Source of the DNA: Streptomyces ferrugineus
Lineage (GTDB): Bacteria > Actinomycetota > Actinomycetes > Streptomycetales > Streptomycetaceae
Length of the DNA stretch: 64,000 bases
Direction of reading: 5' to 3'
NCBI RefSeq assembly: GCF_015160855.1
Contig: NZ_CP063373.1
Span: forward strand, 1,116,001 to 1,180,000
The translations under genes and the position numbers were made by a program. Below, in pieces: positions 63,601 to 64,000 of this stretch. Each line of letters starts with the position of its first letter. The stretch's first letter is position 1. The notes under the pieces were generated by a model that was not told where the DNA came from, did no database searches, and saw only the letters and a program-made list of their open reading frames with translations.

Positions 63601-63975
63601 TCAGACCTCCAGCTCCTCCTCGATCTTCTTCAGCTGGTGCCTGGCCATGGCCAGGTTGGCGCGCTTGACGTCGAGCACCAGGTACAGGAAGAGCCCGTTT
63701 CCGCCGCGCCCGCTGATCAGCCGGATCAGGTGGTACTGGTCGGTGAGGGTGATCAGGATGTCCTCGATGCCGCCCTTGAGGCCGAGGTGCTCCATCGTGC
63801 GCATCTTGGCGCGGACGACGTCGGTGTTGCCGGCGGCGGCGACATTGAGGTCGAAGCCCTTGCTGCCGCCGAGCGTGCCCAGCGCCATGCCGCTGGTGTA
63901 GTCGACGAGCGCGACGCCGGTCGCGCCCTCGATCGAGGACAGGCATTCCTTCAGTGCGGTCTCGGTGTTGGCCAT
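63601..63975 (-). CDS. Roadblock/LC7-domain protein
   Basis: Protein of 124 residues of the Roadblock/LC7 (MglB-like) superfamily: ALKECLSSIEGATGVALVDY, a beta strand GMALGTLGG, NTDVVRAKMRTMEHLGLKGGI, and FLYLVLDVKRANLAMARHQL. Such proteins are GTPase-activating or scaffolding partners of small Ras-like GTPases, and in Streptomyces they occur in conservons next to a kinase and a CvnD-type GTPase. No GTPase is adjacent on this side; genes beyond the right edge could supply one. ATG 63975 was chosen because GAGGGAG lies upstream. Confidence 0.82.
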   Translation of the reverse strand: MANTETALKECLSSIEGATGVALVDYTSGMALGTLGGSKGFDLNVAAAGNTDVVRAKMRTMEHLGLKGGIEDILITLTDQYHLIRLISGRGGNGLFLYLVLDVKRANLAMARHQLKKIEEELEV

Positions 63976-64000
63976 GGTGGGTCTCCCTCTCAACTTTCGG

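Overview
High-GC actinobacterial chromosome segment, almost certainly Streptomyces. The signs are strong third-position GC, start codons that include GTG and TTG, bldA (tRNA-Leu with anticodon UAA), two resuscitation-promoting factors next to eno, a DivIC-type septum protein, an actinobacterial Ser/Thr kinase and SCO6745-type proteins. From memory, the order mfd, mazG, CYP107U-like P450, two rpf genes, eno, divIC, DUF501, ppx, ndh, cfa, ABC module, bldA, pobA matches the S. coelicolor core around SCO3110 to SCO3080, so most of the window is conserved core chromosome. No insertion sequence, integrase, attachment site, rRNA, CRISPR array or replication origin was seen.

Layout. 1-7.1 kb: a NarL-type sensor kinase, then a cluster of polymorphic-toxin and immunity domains: a YwqJ-like deaminase with a SUKH-3 gene on the minus strand, and on the plus strand a WHH-type HNH nuclease fused to SUKH and a deaminase fused to SUKH-4 through a long collagen-like linker. 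None has a secretion signal. 7.3-14 kb: a DivIVA-like coiled-coil protein, an acetate symporter with its DUF485 partner, an acetyltransferase, a secreted lipase with a TTA codon, and a drug exporter. 14.3-19.4 kb: a MacB-like ABC module and a DUF2079 membrane protein. 19.5-20.1 kb: an array of 93-bp tandem repeats. 20.3-32.5 kb: mfd; a TetR group containing a near-perfect SoxR-type operator; a lipoprotein HNH nuclease; a membrane protein and PknB-like kinase operon; a SurA-like lipoprotein; and mazG. 32.5-44 kb: a 25-bp repeat array, a P450, rpfC, rpfA with a c-di-AMP riboswitch, eno, divIC, DUF501, ppx, a histidine-rich secreted peptide, ndh with a Rex operator, and cfa. 44-51.7 kb: a second MacB-like ABC module, bldA, pobA, a Bax-inhibitor-like protein and small unknowns. 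52-57 kb: thiolase, cystathionine beta-synthase, an SGNH esterase and a small membrane protein. 57-63 kb: a quaternary-amine-type ABC importer divergent from an aromatic-amino-acid-lyase homologue that lacks the Ala-Ser-Gly cofactor motif, which is co-transcribed with an RpiR regulator. The window ends in a small membrane protein and a Roadblock/LC7 protein.

Themes. Redox and respiration: a Rex site before ndh and a SoxR-like site before a SnoaL-like gene. Development and cell wall: bldA, rpf genes, DivIC, riboswitch, P450. About a dozen genes have a TANNNT hexamer six or seven bases before the start codon, which predicts leaderless transcription. The two observations I rate highest are the toxin and immunity fusion cluster at the left end and the MIO-less lyase with its betaine-type importer at the right end, which could be a route for ergothioneine or a related trimethylammonium compound. 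Gene starts were chosen from ribosome-binding sites, -10 hexamers and family N-termini and can differ by a few codons from automatic calls.
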